64,000 nucleotides of DNA from Bacteroidales bacterium (GTDB lineage Bacteria > Bacteroidota > Bacteroidia > Bacteroidales > Marinilabiliaceae). A program made the translations under genes and the position numbers. This document shows, one piece after another, positions 1 to 8,927 of the stretch. Position 1 is the stretch's first letter, and the number at the start of each line of letters is the position of its first letter. Location: the NCBI GenBank assembly GCA_024401365.1, contig JAKSLE010000012.1:1-64000 (forward strand), read 5' to 3'. Under the pieces are notes generated by a model. The model searched no databases and was not told the origin of the DNA. It was given only the letters and a program-made list of their open reading frames with translations.

Positions 1-719
1 ATGACGAGGCTAGCGGCCGTAATGTAGTGCGCCATAATCTTAAGCGTTTCGATAATGATTTGTCTATAATTGCCGAGGCTGATTCGGTAAGAAGCGGTAT
101 AGAGGTAATAGAGGCTCTCAAACCTGATATCGTATTCCTAGATGTTCAAATGCAGGATGGTACAGGTTTCGACTTGCTGCTCAATGTCAAGGAGCGAGGG
201 TTCAAGGTAATTTTCGTTACCTCGTACGATAATTTTGCCATCAAGGCTATAAAATATAATGCTGCCGACTATCTTTTGAAGCCTATCGAGCCCGATTTAT
301 TCCAGGAGGCTGTAGAACGCGTCTTTGAGATTCTCGATAATAGGCAGTCGGCTGTCTCTGTAGAGCAGTTCAACAGCAACTACAACAAGTTCGATAGAAT
401 AGGACTCCCAATGTCTGATTGTGTCAGGTTTATATCTGTAGAGTCTATATTATATTGTTCAGCTGATGGCAATTATACTCATTTCTATTTTGCTGATGGT
501 ACAGATTGCCTTGTCTGTCGCAATATGAAGTACTACGAGGATATCCTCCCTCAGAGTATCTTTATCCGTATTCACCGCTCTTTTATAGTCAATATTCACC
601 ATGTAGACAGGTATATTAAGGGTGAAATTCCTTCAATAGTAATGTCCAATGGATTTCAGATAGAGATTTCCCGTAGGAAGAAGGACGAATTGCTCGAATT
701 GTTGGATATTAAGATTTAA
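1..719 (+). CDS. LytTR-family response regulator (5' end outside window)
   Basis: DNA-binding response regulator. The frame is open from base 3 and the first visible residues (DEASGRN) look like the acidic pocket of a receiver domain, so only a few N-terminal codons are missing; the in-frame GTG at 27 is not the true start. The receiver phospho-acceptor is the Asp in IVFLDVQM, and KP in YLLKPIEP is the conserved receiver lysine. The C-terminal ~100 residues form a LytTR DNA-binding domain (YCSADGNYTHFY, FIRIHRSFIVN, ISRRKKDELLELL). Members normally pair with a membrane sensor kinase, which is not visible here. It ends 90 bases before the GH3 start, which has its own promoter, so a link with the glycan cluster is only positional. 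Confidence 0.9.
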   Translation, partial: DEASGRNVVRHNLKRFDNDLSIIAEADSVRSGIEVIEALKPDIVFLDVQMQDGTGFDLLLNVKERGFKVIFVTSYDNFAIKAIKYNAADYLLKPIEPDLFQEAVERVFEILDNRQSAVSVEQFNSNYNKFDRIGLPMSDCVRFISVESILYCSADGNYTHFYFADGTDCLVCRNMKYYEDILPQSIFIRIHRSFIVNIHHVDRYIKGEIPSIVMSNGFQIEISRRKKDELLELLDIKI

Positions 720-741
720 TACCACCATTTTGCGCTCGTTT

Positions 742-772
742 TTTGCGCCAATGTATTTGTTTTATATATTTG
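742..772 (+). promoter_or_regulatory. Bacteroidetes-type promoter for the GH3 gene
   Basis: TTTG at 742-745, a 19-nt spacer and TATATTTG at 765-772 match the Bacteroides sigma factor consensus TTTG-N19-21-TAnnTTTG exactly. Transcription should start near 779, inside any longer reading frame, which supports the GH3 start at 809. Confidence 0.75.
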
Positions 773-808
773 TACCTCATAACACAGCATGTTCAATTTA
801 TACGTTTT

Positions 809-3466
809 ATGAGGATAAGGTATTTTTCAGTAGGTTTGGCGATGCTTTGGGCATCAGTTCAGACCTTTGCACAGACCGAAGGGTGTGATGACCATTCGTT
901 CTGGAACTATCAGCTACCTGTTGAGGAGCGCATAGACAATCTTATGTCGCAGTTGACACTCGAGGAGAAAGTCAGCATGATGATGAACAGGTCGTTGGCT
1001 ATTACACGACTCGGTATTCCGGCTTACAACTGGTGGGGTGAGGCTTGTCATGGTTTGATGGGTGTCAGTGATGTGACAGTATTCCCTCAGGCTATAGCAC
1101 TTGCTTCTACATTTGATGATGACGGTCAGCTCGCCACATATTCTATGGTATCTGACGAGGCTCGTGGTCGTTACAATTCTATTTCAAGAGAAGGAGATAT
1201 AGGTCCATACGTATCTTGGATTCCTAATCTTACATTCTGGGCACCAAACGTAAACCTTATACGTGATCCACGATGGGGTAGAGCTCAGGAGAGCTATGGT
1301 GAGGACCCATACTTGCTTTCGCGTATGGGTGTGAATGTAGTTCTGGGTATGCAGGGTACAGATACTCTCCACTTCAAGACTCACGCTTGTGCTAAGCACT
1401 ATGCAGTTCATAGTGGTCCAGAGCCATTGCGTCACCAGTTCAATGCAGTTGTATCCAAGAGAGACCTCTGGGAGTCGTATCTTCCAGCATTCAAGGCATT
1501 GGTAGTAGATGGCAATGTACAAGAGGTGATGTGTGCATACTCGGCACTCGACGGTGAGCCTTGCTGCTCAAGCGGTCGCCTCCTTATTGATATTCTTCGT
1601 GATCGTTGGAATTATAAGGGTATCATCCTCACAGACTGTGATGCTATCAACGATTTCTACTCTAAGGGTAGACATGAGACACATAAGGGTCCAGCTGATG
1701 CCAGCGCTGATGCTGTACTTCATGGTACAGACCTTGAGTGTGGTAAGTGCTACAACTCACTTATCGATGCTGTTAAGGAAGGCTTGATTAAGGAGTCGGA
1801 CCTCGATGTATCTCTCAGAAGAGTACTCTATGGTCGTTTCACACTTGGCTTGCTCGATCCCGATGAGGTTAGTCCATATTACAATATCCCTGGTTCGGTT
1901 GTTGACTGTCAGAAGCACAGAGACCATGCGTTGAAGATGGCACAGGAGAGTCAGGTACTTCTCAAGAATGACAAGAATACATTGCCATTGAGCAAGAATA
2001 TCAAGACTATTGCTGTAGTTGGTCCTAATATTGACGACCCAATCATGATGCGTGGTAACTATAGTGGTACACCTACACACTGTGTTACTATTCTTCAAGG
2101 TATCCAGAATAAGTTGCCTAATGCGAAGATTATCTCCGACAAGGGCTGTGAGATTGAGTTCGATTACCTCCAGTTGCCACAGGGTCAGAATATTAAGTCT
2201 GACAACAAAGTTGGATTCAAGGCAGAATATTATGGCAACCGTTCTTTTGAGGGTGAGCCAATTGTAGTTGCACATGCAGAGAATATCGATTTCCAGACAG
2301 AGGGTGGTTACGGTTTCGGTAACGGTGTGCCAACATTCGATTTCACTGCTCGTTATACCGCAAAGTATACAGCCGATTTCACAGGTAAGCTTATGCTCAA
2401 TATCCGTGGTACAGAGTTTGTGGCTAAGGTTAATGGTGAGGTAGTAGGTGAGCATCATCCAGCAAAGCTCTCGTTTGAGTTTGTTCCAGGTATGGAATTG
2501 ACAGAGGCTCAGCGTCAGGAGTTGATGATTCAGTTCTTCCGTCGTCCAAAGGCAATAGTTGCTGATGTAGAGCAAGGTAAGACATATGATTTGGAGATTC
2601 TTTATACATCCGATAAGGAGGGTCAGGTTTCTCGTCTCTCACTTGAGGCATTTGTACAGAAGCCACTTGACTTTGCAGCTCTCAAGGAGAAGATAAAGGA
2701 TGCTGAGGCTATCATCTATGTAGGTGGTATTACACCATCGCAAGAGGGTGAAGGTCATGAGCGTACTACTATTGAGTTGCCAGAGATACAGCAGAAGTTC
2801 CTTGCTGAGATGAAGGCTACAGGTAAGCCAGTTGTATATGTCAACTGCTCAGGTTCGGTTATCGCATTTGAGGGTGTAGACAATAACTGCGATGCGCTTT
2901 TGCAGGCATGGTATGCTGGTCAGGAGGGTGGTACAGCTATTGCCGACGTACTTTTCGGCGATTACAATCCATCGGCTAAGTTGCCTATCACATTCTACAA
3001 GTCTACATCACAGCTCCCAGATATCCAGGACTATAATATGGAGAACCGTACTTATAGATACTTCAAGGGAGAGCCACAATATGCATTCGGTTATGGTTTG
3101 AGCTTTACAAACTTCGAGTTTGGCAAAGCTAAGCTCAGCAAGAAGGCAATCAAGAAGGGCGAGAGTGTAGATATTACTATTCCTGTCAAGAATGCAGGTG
3201 CAGTAGACGGTGCAGAGGTTGTACAAGTCTATGTCAAGAGCCTTACTAACCCTAATGCTCCTATCAAGTCGCTCAAGGCATACAAGCGCGTAGATATTGC
3301 TAAGGGTGCTACAGAGAATATTAAGTTGACATTGTCGCCTGATGCATTCTCGTACTACAGTGAGGAGAAAGATGATCTTGATGTATTTGCAGGCAAGTAT
3401 CAGATACTTTATGGTAACTCTTCAAGAGAGCAAGATTTGAAAGCTTTGCCACTTGAGGTGAAGTAA
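809..3466 (+). CDS. GH3 glycoside hydrolase with PA14 insert (beta-xylosidase/glucosidase type)
   Basis: Secreted family 3 glycosidase that should remove terminal sugars from oligosaccharides in the periplasm. The ATG at 809 begins a normal signal peptide (MRIRYFSVGLAML...TFAQ); an upstream in-frame start at 743 would lie before the transcription start. The N-terminal TIM barrel carries the nucleophile in TDCDA (Asp276), the form typical of GH3 xylosidases and arabinofuranosidases. The alpha/beta sandwich is interrupted at about residues 467-612 by a PA14-like module (FKAEYYGNRSFEG), an architecture known from plant-polysaccharide GH3 enzymes. The C-terminus is fibronectin III-like (FGYGLSFTNFEF). 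It is followed by a terminator, so it is transcribed apart from the Sus genes. Exact sugar specificity cannot be read from sequence. Confidence 0.92.
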   Translation: MRIRYFSVGLAMLWASVQTFAQTEGCDDHSFWNYQLPVEERIDNLMSQLTLEEKVSMMMNRSLAITRLGIPAYNWWGEACHGLMGVSDVTVFPQAIALASTFDDDGQLATYSMVSDEARGRYNSISREGDIGPYVSWIPNLTFWAPNVNLIRDPRWGRAQESYGEDPYLLSRMGVNVVLGMQGTDTLHFKTHACAKHYAVHSGPEPLRHQFNAVVSKRDLWESYLPAFKALVVDGNVQEVMCAYSALDGEPCCSSGRLLIDILRDRWNYKGIILTDCDAINDFYSKGRHETHKGPADASADAVLHGTDLECGKCYNSLIDAVKEGLIKESDLDVSLRRVLYGRFTLGLLDPDEVSPYYNIPGSVVDCQKHRDHALKMAQESQVLLKNDKNTLPLSKNIKTIAVVGPNIDDPIMMRGNYSGTPTHCVTILQGIQNKLPNAKIISDKGCEIEFDYLQLPQGQNIKSDNKVGFKAEYYGNRSFEGEPIVVAHAENIDFQTEGGYGFGNGVPTFDFTARYTAKYTADFTGKLMLNIRGTEFVAKVNGEVVGEHHPAKLSFEFVPGMELTEAQRQELMIQFFRRPKAIVADVEQGKTYDLEILYTSDKEGQVSRLSLEAFVQKPLDFAALKEKIKDAEAIIYVGGITPSQEGEGHERTTIELPEIQQKFLAEMKATGKPVVYVNCSGSVIAFEGVDNNCDALLQAWYAGQEGGTAIADVLFGDYNPSAKLPITFYKSTSQLPDIQDYNMENRTYRYFKGEPQYAFGYGLSFTNFEFGKAKLSKKAIKKGESVDITIPVKNAGAVDGAEVVQVYVKSLTNPNAPIKSLKAYKRVDIAKGATENIKLTLSPDAFSYYSEEKDDLDVFAGKYQILYGNSSREQDLKALPLEVK

Positions 3467-3490
3467 TAGAGTATATATCGCATTCATACG

Positions 3491-3527
3491 AGCCATCCCA
3501 GATAGCTTTCTGGGGTGGCTTTTTTTG
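3491..3527 (+). terminator. Rho-independent terminator after GH3
   Basis: AGCCATCCCAGA pairs with TCTGGGGTGGCT (one wobble) around a short loop and is followed by a T-run. Confidence 0.85.
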
Positions 3528-3550
3528 TTTTATAGGATGTTGTAGATAGG

Positions 3551-3604
3551 TTGCTGGGTAGTTTCTGTATACTGTGAGTGTAGTTGTTGCTCGCAGTTTT
3601 TTTT
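3551..3604 (+). repeat. Dispersed intergenic repeat, copy A
   Basis: It contains GTTGCTG near the 5' end, GTATA in the middle and TTGTTGCTCGCAG plus eight T at the 3' end. In this copy ACTGTGAG can pair with CTCGCAGT before the T-run, so it could also terminate transcription. Related copies are at 19271-19312 and 55566-55719. Confidence 0.7.
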
Positions 3605-3971
3605 ATTTATGAGGTTATGGCGAAGGGAAGAGTGGACAGAAGGTGGGGTAGGGAGGATATATGTGGAACCCCTTGTAAATGCTAGTGTTTCAAGGGTGTA
3701 AAATATTTTTTCTCCCTAGTCGTGCACTTTTTTACCTCTTGTGAGGGGAAGGATAATGAGGGGATTTTTTGCTTAATAACACATTTAAACATATTTGTCC
3801 ACCAATTAAATTTATTTTTTACCTCAAGGCTGAAAATGTTGATATTTCTTTGCAGTCATTAAAAGATGTTTAATGGAGTAGCCAATTAAAGAGTAAAAAC
3901 AAATCGCGCTATTTATATAACTCCAAGCGTCTTTGACAAATTAATTAAGGAAACAAAGTAATTATCAATTT

Positions 3972-5663
3972 ATGAAAACAACAAAACTGATGTGGCGGAC
4001 ATTATGTACCGCGTTTATCACAGCATCGGCTTTGGTAGGCTGTCAGGAAGACATCTACTCTATAGATGCTCCAGACGGTTTGCAGGAAGAGATCGATGCA
4101 ATTGCTGCAGAGAGAGAAGCAGCAAAGGGTCAGCAGGGAGATAACGAAGAACTTATCATCTCTACCTATGAAGTTGGTACTTCGGATTGCTCAGCAGCTT
4201 GGTGGAGTGCTTTCTCTGATTACTTCAAAGTTCCAACAGGCAAGATGCTTGTACTTGAGTTTGTAAATCATGGTTCAGGTGCAAACAACTGGAACAACTG
4301 GAACTTGGGCGTAACAACACCTGACGTACGTGATGGTGCTAATTATGCAGAATACTTCGTTATCCGTTCAGACGCTTATGGTTGGGGTAACGAAAAGTAC
4401 GATGGTGGTTTGATTAAGATTGATTATCCTGATCTTGATGGTGACGGCGATATATGGAATGATTTCCGCGCTATCATGCAGGGTGCTAATGTAGTACTCA
4501 AGGTCGACCACTCGAAGGCAGGTTACTGCTATGTGACAGCTACAGCAACAAGTGCTGACGGTCAGACAAAGATTGTTGAGACATACAATCATCCAGTATC
4601 TACATCAGAAGATATTCAGGCATTCCTTATTGCTGATGGCAGCTTTATGGAGATGAAGAAGGCTACATTGATGCCATCGGAGGTTGCAGAGCTTATTGAC
4701 TACGAGCCTATCTCATTGACAATTGCCAATGCGCCTAAGTCGCTCATTATAGGTGATGAAAATTTCTGGGGCAATGCGACAGCCACAGTAGCATTTGCTG
4801 ATGGTTCATCTGCACCAATAGATACAGCAGATGTGACATTTACAGTAATTCCTGATCTTACAACTACAGGTTCCAAGACAATTGTATTGGCCTATACTAA
4901 GACAAAGCTTGGTAATGTATGCAAGCCTATCACAGGTTATTACACACTTGACATTACAAATAAGGTAACAGGCATCTCGGTAAAGAATCTTGCTCCTACA
5001 TTTACATATTATTATATGGAAGGCGCGGCATTGACAATTCCTGATGCAGCAATTGAGGTTTCGGCTACATATAGCGATGGCACATCATCGGTAATGCCAA
5101 ACTCCAACTGTACTATTACTCCAGACTTTGCAAATGGCCAGATGCTTGTTAAGTACGACGATGAGATATCTGCTGAGGTTGCAGTCAACTTTGTTAAGGG
5201 TTCATACGCTATTGGTGCTACTGACTTTACAAACGGTTGGTGGTCAACATTCAGCCCTGAGGACATAAAGGTAGAGTCTGGCAAGTCGATAGAATTTGAG
5301 CTCACATGTTACTCAGACAATATTGAGAACTGGCACTCTCCATGCTACATCCTTCGTGGTGCAGATAAGACAGAGTACTGTGTGACACGTTCGGACAACT
5401 TCGGTTGGGGTGCTGGCTATGACGGCAATGATACAAAGGTTGTTGAGAGCGACTGGAACTGGGATGCATTCAAGCCTAGCATTAATGGTTCTCTCTACAA
5501 GGTTAAGATCACAAACAACGGTGACGGTACAGCAGACATTGAGGTAAAGGTTACATACGCTAATGGTGAGGAGCACTTCCAGAACTATAAGGGTCTAGCA
5601 GTTAACTCAGATGATCTATTCTTCTCGTTCGTAACAGAGGAGTCGTACCTTGTTGTAAAGTAA
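3972..5663 (+). CDS. Surface lipoprotein with duplicated binding module and Ig-like domains
   Basis: First gene of the Sus operon. A lipoprotein signal ends at Cys24 (ALVGC) and is followed by Q-E-D, resembling the Bacteroidetes surface-export signal, so display on the cell surface is likely. Two related modules frame the protein: roughly residues 50-235 and 415-563 share WWS-F, the block EYFVIRSDAYGWG versus EYCVTRSDNFGWG, and the same segment order, which indicates internal duplication. Between them lie about two bacterial Ig-like domains (residues ~240-410). Aromatic-rich modules and position beside SusC/D suggest a glycan-binding protein in the SusE/F role, although it is unusually upstream of susC. 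No catalytic motif is visible. Function is inferred from context. Confidence 0.75.
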   Translation: MKTTKLMWRTLCTAFITASALVGCQEDIYSIDAPDGLQEEIDAIAAEREAAKGQQGDNEELIISTYEVGTSDCSAAWWSAFSDYFKVPTGKMLVLEFVNHGSGANNWNNWNLGVTTPDVRDGANYAEYFVIRSDAYGWGNEKYDGGLIKIDYPDLDGDGDIWNDFRAIMQGANVVLKVDHSKAGYCYVTATATSADGQTKIVETYNHPVSTSEDIQAFLIADGSFMEMKKATLMPSEVAELIDYEPISLTIANAPKSLIIGDENFWGNATATVAFADGSSAPIDTADVTFTVIPDLTTTGSKTIVLAYTKTKLGNVCKPITGYYTLDITNKVTGISVKNLAPTFTYYYMEGAALTIPDAAIEVSATYSDGTSSVMPNSNCTITPDFANGQMLVKYDDEISAEVAVNFVKGSYAIGATDFTNGWWSTFSPEDIKVESGKSIEFELTCYSDNIENWHSPCYILRGADKTEYCVTRSDNFGWGAGYDGNDTKVVESDWNWDAFKPSINGSLYKVKITNNGDGTADIEVKVTYANGEEHFQNYKGLAVNSDDLFFSFVTEESYLVVK

Positions 5664-5694
5664 TCGCGAATACTTACTAAAAACTGAATAAGAA

Positions 5695-8600
5695 ATGAAA
5701 TTTCAACATATTATAGCACTTAGCCTTTTGGTTACTGCACCTATGACAGCAGCTTTTGCTGCGGGGATGCATAACAATGAGGTTCTTACAGAAGTGCAAG
5801 CCGGTACAATTAAAGTATCAGGTAAGGTAGTTGACGACAAAGGAGAGACACTCCCAGGCGTTAATGTATCAGTAAAGGGTACTACAACAGGTACTATCAC
5901 AGATTTTGACGGTAATTTTACCCTTAATGCTCCATCGGATGCTGTAATCGTATTCTCATTCGTAGGTTATACTACAGCAGAGATGCCAGTCAATGGTCAG
6001 TCGAACATCGGTAAAGTTATCCTTAAGGACGAGAGCGTAGAGATTAACGATATCGTAGTCGTAGGTTACGGTACACAGAAGAAGGTTGACCTTACGGGTT
6101 CTGTAGCTATTGTTGATGCCGACGAGATGAAGAAGGTATCGAACTCCAACATGTCGACAATGCTTCAAGGTAAGGTAGCTGGTGTAAATATTACTACCGA
6201 CGGTCAGCCAGGTGCAGATCCTTCGGTACGTATCCGTGGTTTGGGCTCTTTCGGTTCTACAGCGCCATTGTATGTAATAGACGGTGTGCCAATGGGTACT
6301 ACAATCCGTGACTTCTCGCCAAATGATATTGAGACTATTCAGGTGTTGAAGGATGCTTCGGCAGCAGCTATTTATGGTTCTCGTGCGGCTAACGGTGTGA
6401 TTATCATTACTACAAAGCAAGGTAAGAAAGATCAGCCAATGCGTATTGACTACCGAGGCTATGTAGGTATGGATAATGTTAAGGATGGTGTATACGAGGT
6501 TATGAATGCCGAAGAGTATGCACAATATCTTGCACAGGCATGTAAGAACTCAGGTGATGCACTCCCTGCAGGTTACGACAAGTCGACACAAGAGTACAAG
6601 GAATACATCCAAGGTGTAGATACAGACTGGTTCAATGAGCTTTACAAGACAGGTGTTCGTCAGAATCACAACTTGAACCTTTCTGGTGGTGGTGCAAGCA
6701 ATACATACAACCTCTCCCTCGACTACTTCGGTCAGGATGGTACAATTGTGGGTGCTGGTCCTAATTACGATCGTTTTACAGCACGCTTGAACAACTCGAT
6801 GGACGTTAAGTTCCTCAATATCAAGACAAGCGTAGTATACTCACACAGCAAGCAGAACAATATGGCCTTCTCTAATGCCAATGAGTATGTAAACGGTCTC
6901 TCTAACGGTTCGGGTGGTCCAGTTATCCTTGCAGCGATGTTCATGCCACCATCAATAAAGGCAAAAGATCCATCTACATGGTGTCTTGACAAGTATTATC
7001 CATCGGCAGTCAACTATCAGTACGACTCATTCGGTTACGGTACATACTATACAGGTGCTCATGGTGATGTTCAGATGACAAACCCATTGCTCCTCAACGA
7101 GCTTCTTGAGCGTCGCACAGACGTTGACCGTGTTGCTTTGACAGGTACATTGAACTTCGATCTTTTCGACATGGCAGGTAAGAAGAATGATAACCATAAG
7201 CTCAACTACGTTCTCAACCTTGCTTGGAACAAGACAATCTGCAAGGATTTGAACTTTATCCCATCATTCTTCCAGTCGAATAAGGCAACTCTTGATAAGC
7301 AGTACGAGATCTTCACAGAGGGTTATCGTAACAATCAGGACTTCCTCGTAGAGAATACATTGACATACGACGGCAAGTTTGCCGATTTGCACCATGTAAA
7401 CTTGGTAGTTGGACAGACATTCCAGAGAGAGCGTTATCATACACTCACAGGTACAGGCTATGAGATGTCGGAGCCATACTATCTACAGCTCAACAATGCT
7501 AAAGAGACCAACGCTGGTACATACGAGAGTGAGCACGTGATAGCATCATTCATCGGTCGTCTCAACTACGACTACGATGGTAAGTATCTTCTCTCGGGTG
7601 TTGTTCGTCGAGATGGTTCATCGCGACTCTCTTCTGACGACCGTTGGGATGTCTTCCCATCATTGTCACTCGGTTGGCGTATTGACCGCGAAGATTTCTT
7701 CCCATTCGATGACAGCATGGTAAATCTCTTCAAGATTCGTGGATCTTATGGTGTACTTGGTAACGAGAATATCGGTGAGTATCAGTACATGTCAACAATG
7801 GGTCGCGGTGACTACTCATATAGCTTCGGTGGTAACCTTGTGACAGGTTCTTCACTTACTGATTATGTAAATACAGCTATTAAGTGGGAGAAGAAGAAGT
7901 CGACAGACATCGGTCTTGACATTGCATTGTTCAGCAACCGTTTGGAGTTCAACTTCGATTGGTACAAGGCAGTATCTGAGGATTTGCTCTATGGTGTAGC
8001 CGTTCCAGCAGAGGCAGGTGTACGTAATGAACGTGTAACAATGAATGCTGCTACAATGGAGAACTCAGGTCTTGAGTTTGCAGCAACATACCGCAACAAT
8101 GATCACCCAGTTAAGTTCGAGGTTTCAGCTAACCTCTCTACACTCAAGAACAAGGTAACATCACTTGGTGATGCACAGTCGCAGAATGATGGTTACTGTC
8201 GTACAGAGGTAGGCGATGAGGTAGGTCGTTTCTTCGGTCTCATTGCAGAAGGTGTAATCAAGAATGAGGATCAGCTCAACAATCGTGTAAACGATAAGGG
8301 CATGAAGGTATTCCAGCAGGGTGCTGAGCTAGGTGATATTGCATACAAGGATACAGATGGTGATGGTGACATCGATATGGACGACCGAGTATTCCTTGGC
8401 AGTGGTCTCCCTTCTGTAAACTATGGTCTCAATGCACGAGTAGAGTGGAATGGCATAGATCTCTCGGTATCTACATTCGGTGCTGCAGGTTTCAAGGCAC
8501 TCGACCATATTGATATGTCGGTTCACCAGTTTGGTGGTCTTTCAAACCGTAGCAAGGATCTCCTCAACGCATGGACTCCAGAGAACAGCAACTCAAATAC

Positions 8601-8904
8601 ACCACGAGTTATGTACTCTACAACAGCGCCTATCACATCAAACACATTCAGTGACCGATTCCTCAAGAATGGCTCTTACCTTAAGATTGCAAATATTGAG
8701 CTCGGTTACAACTTCAAGAATGAGTGGTTCAGAGATATCATAAGCAATGTTCGCTTCTATGTATCGGCACAGAACCTCCATACCTTCTCTAAATACAAGG
8801 GTTATAATATCGACTTTGCAGGTGGTACATTTACTCCAGGATACAACTACTGTTCGTACCCTTCTCCACGTACCTTCATGGCTGGTCTTAACTTCTCATT
8901 CTAA
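5695..8904 (+). CDS. SusC-like TonB-dependent outer-membrane transporter
   Basis: Outer-membrane importer of oligosaccharides, 1069 residues, normal for SusC/RagA. After the signal peptide comes a carboxypeptidase-regulatory-like domain (about 40-125, GETLPGVNVSVKGT...SFVGYTT), the SusC signature DIVVVGYGTQKKVDLTG, the plug (VRIRGLGSFG, PLYVIDGVPMG, GSRAANGVIIITTK) and a long beta-barrel ending in Phe. It is 31 nt after the preceding lipoprotein gene and overlaps the SusD region by context, so the three are one operon. Energy comes from TonB-ExbBD, which is not in the window. Codons are dominated by CGT, CTC and AAG, like a strongly expressed gene. Confidence 0.95.
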   Translation: MKFQHIIALSLLVTAPMTAAFAAGMHNNEVLTEVQAGTIKVSGKVVDDKGETLPGVNVSVKGTTTGTITDFDGNFTLNAPSDAVIVFSFVGYTTAEMPVNGQSNIGKVILKDESVEINDIVVVGYGTQKKVDLTGSVAIVDADEMKKVSNSNMSTMLQGKVAGVNITTDGQPGADPSVRIRGLGSFGSTAPLYVIDGVPMGTTIRDFSPNDIETIQVLKDASAAAIYGSRAANGVIIITTKQGKKDQPMRIDYRGYVGMDNVKDGVYEVMNAEEYAQYLAQACKNSGDALPAGYDKSTQEYKEYIQGVDTDWFNELYKTGVRQNHNLNLSGGGASNTYNLSLDYFGQDGTIVGAGPNYDRFTARLNNSMDVKFLNIKTSVVYSHSKQNNMAFSNANEYVNGLSNGSGGPVILAAMFMPPSIKAKDPSTWCLDKYYPSAVNYQYDSFGYGTYYTGAHGDVQMTNPLLLNELLERRTDVDRVALTGTLNFDLFDMAGKKNDNHKLNYVLNLAWNKTICKDLNFIPSFFQSNKATLDKQYEIFTEGYRNNQDFLVENTLTYDGKFADLHHVNLVVGQTFQRERYHTLTGTGYEMSEPYYLQLNNAKETNAGTYESEHVIASFIGRLNYDYDGKYLLSGVVRRDGSSRLSSDDRWDVFPSLSLGWRIDREDFFPFDDSMVNLFKIRGSYGVLGNENIGEYQYMSTMGRGDYSYSFGGNLVTGSSLTDYVNTAIKWEKKKSTDIGLDIALFSNRLEFNFDWYKAVSEDLLYGVAVPAEAGVRNERVTMNAATMENSGLEFAATYRNNDHPVKFEVSANLSTLKNKVTSLGDAQSQNDGYCRTEVGDEVGRFFGLIAEGVIKNEDQLNNRVNDKGMKVFQQGAELGDIAYKDTDGDGDIDMDDRVFLGSGLPSVNYGLNARVEWNGIDLSVSTFGAAGFKALDHIDMSVHQFGGLSNRSKDLLNAWTPENSNSNTPRVMYSTTAPITSNTFSDRFLKNGSYLKIANIELGYNFKNEWFRDIISNVRFYVSAQNLHTFSKYKGYNIDFAGGTFTPGYNYCSYPSPRTFMAGLNFSF

Positions 8905-8927
8905 TGTTTAATATTAAATCGACAGAT

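Larger units (their letters stand above)
3467..3971. other. 505-bp gene-free region between GH3 and the Sus operon
   Basis: It holds the GH3 terminator, one copy of the dispersed TTGCTCGCAG repeat, an AT-rich leader and a weak promoter candidate (TTTG at 3768-3771, 18-nt spacer, CATATTTG at 3790-3797, one mismatch). That promoter would give the Sus operon an untranslated leader of about 165 nt. A weak CCCTTG/CAAGGG hairpin lies near 3675-3705. I see no coding potential. Confidence 0.6.

Noticed and set aside
1757..2575. A 272-codon open frame opposite the GH3 gene
   Set aside because: Cysteine- and leucine-rich nonsense translation on the reverse strand of a clear enzyme gene.
3954..3971. 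Shine-Dalgarno-like AAGGAAACAAAG region before the Sus operon
   Set aside because: Position is too far from the ATG, and few genes in the window have clear ribosome-binding sites.
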